In this document: piece by piece, positions 15,732-25,082 of the stretch
How positions within the stretch are numbered: the stretch's first letter is position 1
Layout of the letters: every line of letters begins with the position of its first letter
NCBI GenBank assembly: GCA_937958695.1
Contig: CALGNK010000029.1
Location: 1 to 46,046 of the forward strand
From: an uncultured bacterium
Lineage (GTDB): Bacteria > DUMJ01
Direction of reading: 5' to 3'
Length of the DNA stretch: 46,046 nt
Notes under the pieces: generated by a model
Database searches by the model: none
Seen by the model: the letters and a program-made list of their open reading frames with translations, nothing else
Told to the model about the DNA's origin: nothing
Program-made: the position numbers and the translations under genes

Positions 15732-17996
15732 ATGCTTTCAATTTCTCTCTCAGGTACCTGGAATCTATACTTTGGGCCTCAAGGGGAAGTAAATGGCATA
15801 GATGAGGTTAAAAAGAAATTTCAGTGTATTAAAGCTACCGTACCTGGAGATGTATATCTAGATCTATTAAATGCTGGCTTGATAGAGGATCCTTTCTTTG
15901 GAAAGAATTATCTAGACCTAAGAAAGTATGAGTTTTTCGAATGGTGGTATGAGAAAGAATTTGAGATAGGAAAAGAATCTCTTGATAAAAAGTTTAAACT
16001 CATATTCTATGGCATTGACACTATTGCTACCATCTTACTAAATGGAAGATTTCTAGGCAAAGTTAATAATATGTTTATTGAACATGAATTTGATGTGACT
16101 GGACTATTAAAAGAGAAAAATCAAATCATTATAAGGATAGAATCTCCAATCATCTGGGCTAAGGATAAAAGTTACGAAGCAATTAATATTTCTTGGGAAG
16201 GAAGAGATGAAGCATTATGGCTTAGAAAGGCTCAGCATTCATTTGGATGGGATATAGCTCCAAGGATAGTATCTTCTGGAATATGGAAGGAAATAAAGTT
16301 AAAAGAGATTAAAGATAATTACATAGAAGAACTCTACTATGCTACATCAAAGATAGAAGATAACAATGCTACTTTAGATGTGTTTTTTAAATTTAGGACT
16401 AACATACAATACTTTGAAGAGTTTACTTTAAGATTTACATTTACTGATAAAGATGGTAAAAGGCAAACTTTTGAGTTCCCTGTGGAGTTTATCACAGGAC
16501 ACATTAATATAAACCTGAAAAATCCACTACTATGGTGGCCCAAAGGATATGGAGAACCAAATCTATATGAGGTACGATGTGAACTTCTCTATAATAGAGA
16601 AGTATTAGATGAAAGAATAGACAAGATCGGCATAAGGACTGTTCATCTAGAAAGAACTGAAACCGCTGAACAAGATGGAACCTTTAGATTCATAATAAAT
16701 GGCATTCCAGTAAGATTAAGGGGTTCTAACTGGGTTCCACTAGATGCATTTCACTCAAGGGATAGGGAGAGAACTATTCCCGTATTAGACCTCTTTGATG
16801 ACCTTGGTTGTAACATAATAAGATGTTGGGGTGGAGGTGTTTATGAAACAGAAGACTTCTTTGACTTCTGCGATTCCCACGGAATAGTAGTTTGGCAAGA
16901 TTTTGCTTTAGCCTGTGCTAGATACCCTCAGACAGAGGAGTTTCAGAAGATAATAGAAGAAGAGGCTATAAAGGTAGTAAAACGATTAAGAAATCACGCA
17001 AGTTTAATACTCTGGGCTGGGGATAATGAATGTGATTATGTCTATAACTTAGAGAATCTTCTTCCTTCTGATAATGTCTTAACTAGGGAGATCTTACCAT
17101 CTGTCTGTAAGAGACTAGACCCATATAGGCCATATTTACCTTCATCACCCTATATCTCTGACATAGTAGTTAAATCAAATGGAAAGTTGACTCCACCTGA
17201 GCAACATCTTTGGGGACCTAGAGATTACTATAAGAGTAGGTTTTATACCGAGAATAAGGCAAAGTTTATAAGTGAGATAGGATACCATGGATGTCCAAAT
17301 TTAGAGAGTTTAAAAAAATTTATACCTGAAAATTGTCTGTGGCCATGGAATAATGACTACTGGAGATTACATTCAGTAGAACATTGGAGGTCAAAAAGAA
17401 GAAGCTACAATAGAAATGAACTTATGGCTAATCAGATAAAAGAACTATTTGGATCTATCCCAGAAGATATCGAAGAATTTATCTTAGCTAGTCAAATTAC
17501 ACAGGCTGAAGCAAAGAAATTCTTCATAGAAAGGGCTAGGCTCTCTAACGATATATGGGGTATTATATGGTGGAATGTGATAGACTGTTGGCCTCAGATT
17601 TCAGATGCCATAGTTGATTACTATTTTGGTAAGAAACTTGCCTATTATTATATAAAGAGGGTCCAAGAGCCATTCTGCATAATGATGACAGAACCAGAAA
17701 ACTGGTATATAAAGATAGTCGGAATAAATGATACATTAATAGAAAAAAGAGGAAGTTATAGGGTTTATGAAGCTGATACCAAAGAAGATTTAAGTTCTGG
17801 AGAATTTCTGGTTTCTCCTCTAGATAAGAAGATACTTGGCAAAATTAGAGTGAGTAAAGGGGAACAGAGATTATTTATTATAGAATGGGAACTTAATAAC
17901 AGTAAACACCTAAATCATTATATGTTGGGATATCCACCTTTCAGTCTAGAAAGATATAAAGAATGGTTAAAGATAATTATGGAAGAGGTGAAATAG
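15732..17996 (+). CDS. GH2 beta-mannosidase
   Basis: A 754-residue intracellular hydrolase of the beta-mannosidase branch of GH2. The N-terminal jelly-roll domain starts LSGTWNLYFGP and contains VPGDVYLDLLNAGLI, a segment shared with ManB/MANBA-type enzymes; an immunoglobulin-like domain follows and then the TIM barrel with LRGSNWVPLDAF and RCWGGGVYE. Glu433 in WAGDNE is the expected acid/base and Glu515 in ISEIGYHG the expected nucleophile. It is shorter than animal enzymes because the C-terminal domains are reduced. It removes beta-linked mannose from oligosaccharide ends, fitting import by the upstream transporter. It begins nine bases after the permease stop with only a weak ribosome site. 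Confidence 0.88.
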   Translation: MLSISLSGTWNLYFGPQGEVNGIDEVKKKFQCIKATVPGDVYLDLLNAGLIEDPFFGKNYLDLRKYEFFEWWYEKEFEIGKESLDKKFKLIFYGIDTIATILLNGRFLGKVNNMFIEHEFDVTGLLKEKNQIIIRIESPIIWAKDKSYEAINISWEGRDEALWLRKAQHSFGWDIAPRIVSSGIWKEIKLKEIKDNYIEELYYATSKIEDNNATLDVFFKFRTNIQYFEEFTLRFTFTDKDGKRQTFEFPVEFITGHININLKNPLLWWPKGYGEPNLYEVRCELLYNREVLDERIDKIGIRTVHLERTETAEQDGTFRFIINGIPVRLRGSNWVPLDAFHSRDRERTIPVLDLFDDLGCNIIRCWGGGVYETEDFFDFCDSHGIVVWQDFALACARYPQTEEFQKIIEEEAIKVVKRLRNHASLILWAGDNECDYVYNLENLLPSDNVLTREILPSVCKRLDPYRPYLPSSPYISDIVVKSNGKLTPPEQHLWGPRDYYKSRFYTENKAKFISEIGYHGCPNLESLKKFIPENCLWPWNNDYWRLHSVEHWRSKRRSYNRNELMANQIKELFGSIPEDIEEFILASQITQAEAKKFFIERARLSNDIWGIIWWNVIDCWPQISDAIVDYYFGKKLAYYYIKRVQEPFCIMMTEPENWYIKIVGINDTLIEKRGSYRVYEADTKEDLSSGEFLVSPLDKKILGKIRVSKGEQRLFIIEWELNNSKHLNHYMLGYPPFSLERYKEWLKIIMEEVK

Positions 17997-18002
17997 ATTA
18001 AA

Positions 18003-19223
18003 GTGAAAAGGAAACAAGGCAGGAATCTACCTGAAGTAAGAAATTACAATAGGAGTCTAGTACTACAAACCATAAGAACATACTCACCAATCTCCCGAAT
18101 AGAGTTAACAGAGATTACCTCTCTAACCCCAACTACCATAACAAGTTTAGTAGATGAATTTATAAGAAAGGGTCTTGTGAAAGAGATAGGAAATGTAAAA
18201 GGGGAAATAGGTAGAAGTAGAACATTAATAAGTATTAACAATGATGCCTATTATGTGTTAGGGATAGATTTAGCAAGAACTTCTATATCTTGCGGCCTAG
18301 TAGATCTAGGTGGTAATATAATAACATCTAAGAGAGTTAGCTCTGACTTATATCAGAATTTTCCTATAACATTAAATAATCTTAAAGAAGTTATTCACTC
18401 TCTCTTCAAAGAGATAGAACCTCAAGTAAGAGAAAAGATTGTTGCTATAGGGATAGGTTCTCCTGGGCCATTAAGCCCAAGTAAAGGGATCATCATATCC
18501 CCTCCAAATTTTAAAGGCTGGAAAAATGTCCCTTTAAAAGAGATAATAGAAAGAGAGTTTCATTTACCCACATTTATAGAAAATGATGCCAAAGCATGTG
18601 CACTAGGAGAAAAATGGTTCGGCTCTTGTAAAGATATAGATAACTTTGTCTACCTTGCCATAGGTACAGGAGTTGGAGCTGGAATAATTATCAACGGAGA
18701 GATATATAGAGGTGCAGGGGAATTAGCAGGGGAATTAGGACATACCACTGTAGACACAGACGGTCCTAAATGTAGTTGTGGAAATTATGGATGTTTAGAA
18801 CTCTATACTTCCACAGGTTCTCTTATAGAGAGAATAAAAGAGAATCTAAGTCATCTGGTAACAGAAGACCCGCTTGAAACACTTTTTATCTTTTATAGAA
18901 CTGCAAGAGAGGGAAATATTAAAGCAATAGAAATCCTTAACGATTACTGCTTTTGGCTTGGCATTGGAGTAGTGAATGCTATAAATATATTTAGCCCCCA
19001 GGCCGTAGTGTTAGGTAGAGAAGCTATTATGCATGGAGCAGACCTTATTATCCCTAGGGTAGAAAAATTGGTAAGAGAAAGGAGTTTCTCGATATCTTCT
19101 GACCAAACTAAAATACTAGCTTCAAGTATAGGAAAAGATACAGGTATTATTGGAGCAGCAACAATTGCCCTCTATGAATTTTATAAAAATCCTTATAAAT
19201 TGATAAAGAAGGAGGGAGTATGA
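18003..19223 (+). CDS. ROK-family transcriptional repressor (NagC/XylR-like)
   Basis: A 406-residue regulator. Residues 1 to about 75 form a winged helix (RNYNRSLVLQTIRTYSPISR, then TPTTITSLVDEFIRKGLV). The rest is a ROK sugar-kinase-like domain with an IGTGVGAGIIINGEIYRG phosphate/sugar loop, the GELGHTTVD sugar-binding segment and the zinc motif CSCGNYGCLE. Such proteins release DNA on binding a sugar or sugar phosphate. It starts with GTG seven bases after the beta-mannosidase stop and overlaps the alpha-mannosidase start as ATGA, so it is part of the operon it probably controls. The inverted repeat at 9030-9051 is a candidate operator, but this is inference. Confidence 0.92.
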   Translation: MKRKQGRNLPEVRNYNRSLVLQTIRTYSPISRIELTEITSLTPTTITSLVDEFIRKGLVKEIGNVKGEIGRSRTLISINNDAYYVLGIDLARTSISCGLVDLGGNIITSKRVSSDLYQNFPITLNNLKEVIHSLFKEIEPQVREKIVAIGIGSPGPLSPSKGIIISPPNFKGWKNVPLKEIIEREFHLPTFIENDAKACALGEKWFGSCKDIDNFVYLAIGTGVGAGIIINGEIYRGAGELAGELGHTTVDTDGPKCSCGNYGCLELYTSTGSLIERIKENLSHLVTEDPLETLFIFYRTAREGNIKAIEILNDYCFWLGIGVVNAINIFSPQAVVLGREAIMHGADLIIPRVEKLVRERSFSISSDQTKILASSIGKDTGIIGAATIALYEFYKNPYKLIKKEGV

Positions 19224-21619
19224 ATAAGAAGTTTACACTTCATATGATTGGTAATGCCCATATAGATCCAGTCTGGTTATGGAAATGGGATGAAGGACTA
19301 GTAACTACCAGGGCAACCTTCAAGTCAGCTATAGAAAGGATAGAAGAATACCCAGAGTTTATATTTACTGCATCTAGCGCCTGTTTATACAAATGGGTAG
19401 AGGAAACAGACCCTGAGCTTTTTGAGAAGATTAAAGAAAAAGTAAGAGAAGGCCGTTGGTGTATAGTAGGGGGCTGGTGGATAGAGCCGGATTGCAATAT
19501 CCCATCTGGTGAGGCATTGGTAAGGCAAGGATTATACGGACAAAAATATTTCGAAGGGAAATTTGGTATAAAAGCAAAAGTAGGTTACAATCCTGACTCT
19601 TTTGGACATAATTGGATAATTCCTCAGATTTTAAAGAAGATGGAAATAGATTTCTATGTCTTTATGAGGCCAGGGCCTCACGAAAAGGATTTACCTGGAG
19701 ATATATTCTGGTGGGAAGGTCCAGATGGTTCACGAGTTCTAACATACAGAATTCCGTTCTCATATACCACTTGGGGTAAAGAGGTAGAGAATCAAGTAAA
19801 GAGGGTAGCAGAGAAACTTAATGAAAAGATAGATACACTTATGTGCTTCTATGGGGTGGGGGACCATGGAGGAGGACCAACAAAAGAGAACATAGAAAAT
19901 ATAATAGAACTAAATAAAAGAGAGGATATACCAAGACTTATTTTTAGTTCGCCAGAAAAGTTCTTTGAAGAAATATGCAATAGAGGAATAGAACTTCCTG
20001 TGGTAAAGGATGATCTTCAACATCATGCAAGTGGATGCTACTCTGTACTATCTTGGATAAAAAAGAGTAACAGAAAACTAGAGCATCTCTTGTTGAATGG
20101 AGAGAAGATTGCAGTGCTGGGAAAAGAGATAAAGGATCTTGCCTACCCCAAGGATAAATTTAACTCTAGCTGGGAGACATTATTATTTACTCAATTTCAT
20201 GACATTTTAGCTGGCACAAGTATAAAAGAAGCGTATGAAGAGATAAAGGCTATGCATGGAGGTATAGAAGCTACAGTCAATAAGATAATGGTCTATACTA
20301 CACAGAGCATAGCTAGGGATATTGATACTCAGGGTAAAGGAGAACCATTGGTAGTGTTTAATACTACTTCATTTGAGAGGACTATCCCTATTGAAACTGA
20401 CATTCCTTGGCGAGATAAAGAGTTAACTATCCTAGATCCCCAAAATAGTCCAATCCTTACACAGATATCTAAGCCCTCTGCCACTACTCCAGGTGGAAGA
20501 GTAAAGGTTATCTTTACCGATAAGCTTCCTCCATACGGCTATAAAGTTTATAGAATAGTTCCAGAAAAGTATAATACACCTCTTCCCTACTCTCTAGTTG
20601 TAAAAGAAAATACTTTAGAAAATGACTGGTTATACTTAGAGATAGACAGTAAGACAGGATATATAAAGAGATTGTACGACAAAGAAAATAAAAAAGAGAC
20701 TTTTTTAGGGGATTCAGCGGTACCTGTAATTATAGATGACCAAAGTGATACCTGGAGCCATAATGTTTTTAGATTTCAGAATGAGATAGGAAGATTCTCA
20801 GATGCCAAGGTTAAGGTATTAGAAAGAGGCCCTGTTAAAGGAACAATTAGGGTAGAAAGCTACTATAACAGATCCAAAATTATACAAGAATTTACCTTGT
20901 ACAGAGGATTAAGATTTGTAGAGGTAAAAGTAACTGTGGATTGGCATGAACAGTTAAAGATGTTAAAACTCAGATTCTCAGCTGATTTAAATAATCCTAT
21001 TGCTACTTACCAAATTCCATACGGTTTTATAACTAGACCTTGTGATGGAGAGGAAGAGCCAGGAGGAGAATGGATAGACTTAGGAGATAGAGACTATGGC
21101 TTAAGTGTTATGAATAATGCTAAATACAGCTACGATGTAAATGGTAATTTCCTATCCCTAACTGTTTTAAGAAGCCCAGTATACGCCCATCATATACCAA
21201 GAGAGCTAGACCCAAATGAAGACTATAGATACATAGACCAAGGAGAACAGGAGTTTACATATATAATCTATCCCCATAGAGGCAATTGGAAAGAGAGTGA
21301 TACTATAAAATTAGCAGAAAGCTTAAATAATCCTCCTATAACTTTTGTAGAGCATAAGCACCAAGGATCTTTACCTCAAGAGAAAAGCTTTATCTCTGTA
21401 GATAAAGAGAACATAATAGTAACTGTAATAAAAGAGACTGAAGATAGAAATGATATTATTTTAAGAGCATATGAGACTATAGGAAGAGAAACAATAGCAA
21501 ACTTTAAGCTATTTGGTAGAACTTGGTCTGCTACCTTTAAGCCTTGCGAGATAAAAAGCTTCTTAATCCCAACAGATAAGAATCTACCAGTAAAAGAAGT
21601 AAATCTACTAGAAGAATAA
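19220..21619 (+). CDS. GH38 alpha-mannosidase
   Basis: A 799-residue intracellular enzyme of glycoside hydrolase family 38. The catalytic domain begins HMIGNAHIDPVWLW, with zinc ligands His14 and Asp16; Asp126 in YNPDSFGHN is the expected nucleophile, and His327 in TQFHDILAGTS is the fourth zinc ligand. A helical middle domain and large beta-sandwich C-terminal domains follow (KVYRIVPEKY onward). The class is a zinc-dependent retaining alpha-mannosidase acting on alpha-1,2/1,3/1,6 mannose; some bacterial relatives (MngB) act on mannosylglycerate derivatives. GGAGGGAGT directly precedes the ATG, which overlaps the ROK stop codon. With the beta-mannosidase it points to a substrate carrying both anomers of mannose. 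Confidence 0.93.
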   Translation: MNKKFTLHMIGNAHIDPVWLWKWDEGLVTTRATFKSAIERIEEYPEFIFTASSACLYKWVEETDPELFEKIKEKVREGRWCIVGGWWIEPDCNIPSGEALVRQGLYGQKYFEGKFGIKAKVGYNPDSFGHNWIIPQILKKMEIDFYVFMRPGPHEKDLPGDIFWWEGPDGSRVLTYRIPFSYTTWGKEVENQVKRVAEKLNEKIDTLMCFYGVGDHGGGPTKENIENIIELNKREDIPRLIFSSPEKFFEEICNRGIELPVVKDDLQHHASGCYSVLSWIKKSNRKLEHLLLNGEKIAVLGKEIKDLAYPKDKFNSSWETLLFTQFHDILAGTSIKEAYEEIKAMHGGIEATVNKIMVYTTQSIARDIDTQGKGEPLVVFNTTSFERTIPIETDIPWRDKELTILDPQNSPILTQISKPSATTPGGRVKVIFTDKLPPYGYKVYRIVPEKYNTPLPYSLVVKENTLENDWLYLEIDSKTGYIKRLYDKENKKETFLGDSAVPVIIDDQSDTWSHNVFRFQNEIGRFSDAKVKVLERGPVKGTIRVESYYNRSKIIQEFTLYRGLRFVEVKVTVDWHEQLKMLKLRFSADLNNPIATYQIPYGFITRPCDGEEEPGGEWIDLGDRDYGLSVMNNAKYSYDVNGNFLSLTVLRSPVYAHHIPRELDPNEDYRYIDQGEQEFTYIIYPHRGNWKESDTIKLAESLNNPPITFVEHKHQGSLPQEKSFISVDKENIIVTVIKETEDRNDIILRAYETIGRETIANFKLFGRTWSATFKPCEIKSFLIPTDKNLPVKEVNLLEE

Positions 21620-21667
21620 CTATATATCTGATATACTTTTCTAAAAACTATAAAAGGGGGCAATAAG

Positions 21668-22816
21668 ATGCTACCAGAACTTGATTATGTATTAGAACTG
21701 TTACAACCAGATTTAGAAAGGATAGAATTGGGAAGGAAGAGACAGGCTAGCGTATGGAGAGGAGAAGAACCTGACTATATACCAATTATTCCTCCACCAG
21801 TTTATGTTTCAGAAAAAGGGAATTACCCTTCTTATAATCTTAAGGAACAGTTTTATGATCCTGAGAAGATGTTAGTTATGCATCTATGGGATTTAGTGGG
21901 GAGGGCAAGACTCCCTGGAGATGCCCAACTTTCTATGAGAGCTAATCTTGGTACTGGCTTTATACCTTCTGTCTTTGGCCTTAATCAGATGATATTTGAT
22001 GACATTATGCCATGGCTAAAGGACCATCTAACAAAGGATCAGATTCTTTCTATAAACCCTGAAGAAATTAATGAAGATTTTGTCAGGAATAGGGGACTTG
22101 TTACAACCGCTATAGAGTATATAAGCTTTTTTAAAGATAAACTAAATGGCAAGGCCCATGTATATCTATCTGATACCCAGGGACCTTTAGATATAGCACA
22201 TCTGATATATGGAGATACTTTCTTTACAGATATATATGACGATCCTGAATTCATTCATCATCTGCTAAGGATTACTACTAATGCCTACATAAGTGTATCT
22301 AAAGTACTTAAAGAAGTCATTGGAGAACCTCTAGATTCTGGATATCATGGGGTTCTTTATATGGAAAATGGTGGGGTAAGATGCTGTGAAGATACGACAA
22401 CATTGCTTTCCCCAAAGACATTCAAAAAGTTTGCCGCTCCCTATATAGCAGAAGCTCTTAAGCCATTTGGTGGCGGATGGGTCCATTTCTGTGGTAGTGG
22501 ACATCAATTTCTAGAGGATTTATTAGCTATGCCAGAGGTAAAGGGGATAAACTTTGGAAATCCAGAGAGATACGATTATTACGCTACTATGAATCTAATT
22601 TTGGACTACAAGAAATTCTATTTCGGTATCTTTAATAGAGAGGAGACAGAGACATTAAAAGACTACTTTGAGAGGATACTAAGGCCTTTCAGCGAGAGAG
22701 GAACAAGGTGCGGATTAATATTTATGCCCTCTAGTTCTGACTTACCAGAATGGTATGAAAATCCTGAAAAAGTTTTAGACATCTGGTATTCTCTTCAAGA
22801 TAAAATGATAAAATAA
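21668..22816 (+). CDS. UroD/MtaA-superfamily protein, HxC...C type (paralogue 2)
   Basis: A 382-residue protein distantly related to uroporphyrinogen decarboxylase and methylcobalamin:CoM methyltransferases. It has the full metal site expected of the methyltransferase branch: His273-x-Cys275 (VHFCG) and Cys348 (TRCGLIFMPS), 72 residues apart, close to the spacing in MtaA. An unusually long N-terminal part (YVLELLQPDLERIELGRKRQ) precedes the barrel. It is the last gene of the mannosidase unit, 48 bases after GH38 behind a GGGGG site, and is followed by a terminator. No corrinoid protein is encoded nearby, so the methyl donor or acceptor is unknown and the function unassigned. Confidence 0.75.
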   Translation: MLPELDYVLELLQPDLERIELGRKRQASVWRGEEPDYIPIIPPPVYVSEKGNYPSYNLKEQFYDPEKMLVMHLWDLVGRARLPGDAQLSMRANLGTGFIPSVFGLNQMIFDDIMPWLKDHLTKDQILSINPEEINEDFVRNRGLVTTAIEYISFFKDKLNGKAHVYLSDTQGPLDIAHLIYGDTFFTDIYDDPEFIHHLLRITTNAYISVSKVLKEVIGEPLDSGYHGVLYMENGGVRCCEDTTTLLSPKTFKKFAAPYIAEALKPFGGGWVHFCGSGHQFLEDLLAMPEVKGINFGNPERYDYYATMNLILDYKKFYFGIFNREETETLKDYFERILRPFSERGTRCGLIFMPSSSDLPEWYENPEKVLDIWYSLQDKMIK

Positions 22817-22845
22817 AAAGGGCTGGCAAAATGCCAGCCCTTTTT
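22815..22845. terminator. bidirectional intrinsic terminator
   Basis: A hairpin with a 14-bp stem (AAAAAGGGCTGGCA pairing with its complement) and a 3-base loop, with T-run on one side and A-run on the other. It sits between converging genes, overlaps the stop codon of the plus-strand gene and ends 7 bases before the minus-strand stop, so it serves both. Confidence 0.93.
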
Positions 22846-22852
22846 ACTAAAA

Positions 22853-24823
22853 TTACTTCTTTATAAAGAACTGTACCGGGAATCCATTACCGGGAGAGTT
22901 AAATATTACATCTGATACTGCACCATGTGTTTCATCTGGGACATTTCTAAAGTAATTCTTTACTACCCCTACACACATAGTACTAGGAACAAGTCCTACC
23001 GTCCCAATTACAAATACATTCTTAGCATGGAGACGTAAAATCTCTTTAGCAAGACGAACTCTTACTGTTGCATCTGTAGTAACTTTCATCTTGTTATATA
23101 GATCTATTATCTTCTTCAATTCAGGACTTGTAGGCTCCTCTCCTCCTTTTCCACCAGTAGTATACCATACACCAGTAAGAGGGGCATAGAAACAATCAGT
23201 GGTCATTGGAACCCACCAACAAGGATAAGACCAGGGTTGAGAAGACCTATCAACACTCCAAGCCATTATCTCAAATTCACCAGAATATGCCCTTGAGAAA
23301 AGTAGAGCCCTTTCCATAGTGTTTACTGCAGTCTTTATTCCAAGTTTTTCCCAGTATCCTTTAACCATCTCACATACATCTATCCAAGGGCCAAATACTG
23401 GAGCTACGTTTATTGTTACAGAAAAAGTCTTACCATCTGGTCTAAGTCTATAACCATCTGGTCCTCTCTTTTTAAGGCCAAGTTCATCCAAAAGTTTGTT
23501 GGCTAGTGAAGGGTTATACTCAGCATAAAGTTTTTCTACCTCTGGAGTATAGTAGATAGACTGTGGGATGACTGTTGCTGCACGAGGCTTCCCTACACCA
23601 TGATAAATGAGTTGATTTATCTCATCTCTATTTATACCTACCGAAAGCGCCTGACGGAACTTAGGATTGGTAAAGAACTTCTTTAATACTGGGTCTTTTA
23701 CGTTTTGGTTTATAAATATTCCCACATCTGCACCAAGTGCAGGTAACCACCTTATTACCCTATAATCTCCCTTTTTCTCGTTTTCTTTCAGTAGAGAATA
23801 ATCCATAAAGTTTATGTGCCTTAACTGCATATCTAATTCTCCGGCCACAGCTTTCATAGTGACCATTTCAGCATTAGATACTAAGTCATGGGTAATTCTA
23901 TCTATGTAGGGCAGTTGATTTCCTGCAGTATCTATCTTCCAATAATACGGATTACGCTCCATTATCCATATCTTAGAATCAGGTGGGTTTGAAGGCTTCC
24001 AAGCTCTTATAGTTGGCAGGTCTGGATTCTGAATCCAGTTATTCATATTCTGGAAATATTTATACCAAGCATCGAACCCTGCTTTTTTGTAAGCTTCCTC
24101 TAGGATCTTTTGGTCTGTATACTTTGGATGAAATTGTTTTAGATAATGCTTTGGAGCAAATATCCAGTTCGCTGCAAGGAATTCTAATATCAAGCCATTA
24201 GGATGCTCGAATTGAATCTGAACAGTATAATCATCAATCTTTTTGATCTTTCCAGGAACTCCCCCAGCAGTTAGCCAGACTGGAAAAGTAGGGGTTATCT
24301 CTTTGTTTGAAACTATATCTTCAAACCAAAAGATAACATCATCTGCTGTAAATGGTGCGCCATCAGACCACTTCATACCCTTCCTTAGAGATAAGGTAAT
24401 TGTTTTCCCATCTCTAGATATCTTCCAACTCTTAGCAACATTAGGCATAATCTTAGTTCCTGTAAGGTCCCATCTAAGAGTATTATCGTAAGTAATTCTA
24501 CCTGGGCCAGGACTATCTGAAGGTCCGAGCCATGCCCTTTTCCAAGTTCCACCATACTGACCTATCTCTTCTAATGGCTGAATTACAGCCGGTTCCTCTG
24601 GTAATCTCTTTTCAACCGGAGGAAGTTTTCCCTGTTTAACAAGTTCAGCTAAAATTGGAGCTTCACTAAATTTTGTAATCTTTTTACCAGTAGCCTTCTC
24701 ATACTCTGCTATAGTAGCATATTGAGTCAAAGAAACCTCTTTCTGCCCAAAAACAAACTGAATCGTGCCTAACAACAAACTTACGCATAGTAATAAAATC
24801 GACAAAAATTTTACCACCTTCAT
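22853..24823 (-). CDS. ABC transporter substrate-binding protein, family 5 (peptide/oligosaccharide type), orphan
   Basis: A 656-residue exported binding protein. Residues 1 to about 26 are a signal peptide (LSILLLCVSLLLGTIQFVFG). The mature protein has the family-5 segments LSLRKGMKWSDGAPFTADDV (about 130-150) and FRQALSVGINRDEINQLIYHG (about 385-405), and a C-terminal DCFYAPLTGVWY region like the large thermophile oligosaccharide binders. No DppB/C/D/F-type permease or ATPase gene is in the window, so it must work with a transporter elsewhere. It has its own promoter and a strong AAAGGAGG site before the ATG, and ends at the shared terminator. Confidence 0.9.
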   Translation of the reverse strand: MKVVKFLSILLLCVSLLLGTIQFVFGQKEVSLTQYATIAEYEKATGKKITKFSEAPILAELVKQGKLPPVEKRLPEEPAVIQPLEEIGQYGGTWKRAWLGPSDSPGPGRITYDNTLRWDLTGTKIMPNVAKSWKISRDGKTITLSLRKGMKWSDGAPFTADDVIFWFEDIVSNKEITPTFPVWLTAGGVPGKIKKIDDYTVQIQFEHPNGLILEFLAANWIFAPKHYLKQFHPKYTDQKILEEAYKKAGFDAWYKYFQNMNNWIQNPDLPTIRAWKPSNPPDSKIWIMERNPYYWKIDTAGNQLPYIDRITHDLVSNAEMVTMKAVAGELDMQLRHINFMDYSLLKENEKKGDYRVIRWLPALGADVGIFINQNVKDPVLKKFFTNPKFRQALSVGINRDEINQLIYHGVGKPRAATVIPQSIYYTPEVEKLYAEYNPSLANKLLDELGLKKRGPDGYRLRPDGKTFSVTINVAPVFGPWIDVCEMVKGYWEKLGIKTAVNTMERALLFSRAYSGEFEIMAWSVDRSSQPWSYPCWWVPMTTDCFYAPLTGVWYTTGGKGGEEPTSPELKKIIDLYNKMKVTTDATVRVRLAKEILRLHAKNVFVIGTVGLVPSTMCVGVVKNYFRNVPDETHGAVSDVIFNSPGNGFPVQFFIKK

Positions 24824-24960
24824 TACTTTAACCTCCTTTAAAAAGTTTTTAAATAAAACTAAAACCTCAGATCCCCTCCCTTAGACTCAATTCTACATAA
24901 TTACAAACAATTTCCTCTATATCTCACCACCTTTCATTAATGTTATTAAAACACTTCAAT

Positions 24961-24990
24961 ATTATACATTAATACACTTACAAAAATCAA
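24961..24990 (-). promoter_or_regulatory. promoter of the family-5 binding protein gene
   Basis: On the minus strand TTGATT (24985-24990) and TATAAT (24961-24966) are 18 bases apart, about 140 bases before the start codon. An inverted repeat TTACAA...TTGTAA (24978-25000) brackets the -35 box, and a 12-base palindrome centred on GGCC lies just upstream at 25005-25016; either may be a regulator site. The rest of the 24824-25082 gap shows only a polypurine/polypyrimidine leader and a weak hairpin near 25057-25069. Confidence 0.65.
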
Positions 24991-25082
24991 CCGATTGTAA
25001 ATTTTTATGGCCATAATAATTACACGTTTTATAATAGAAAGGTAAATACTGCCTCTTCTACTAGAAGAAAAATCAATTGATT

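Noticed and set aside
25005-25016. 12-base GGCC-centred palindrome as a separate operator
   Set aside because: Suggestive position upstream of a promoter, but too short alone to claim; mentioned only within the promoter entry.
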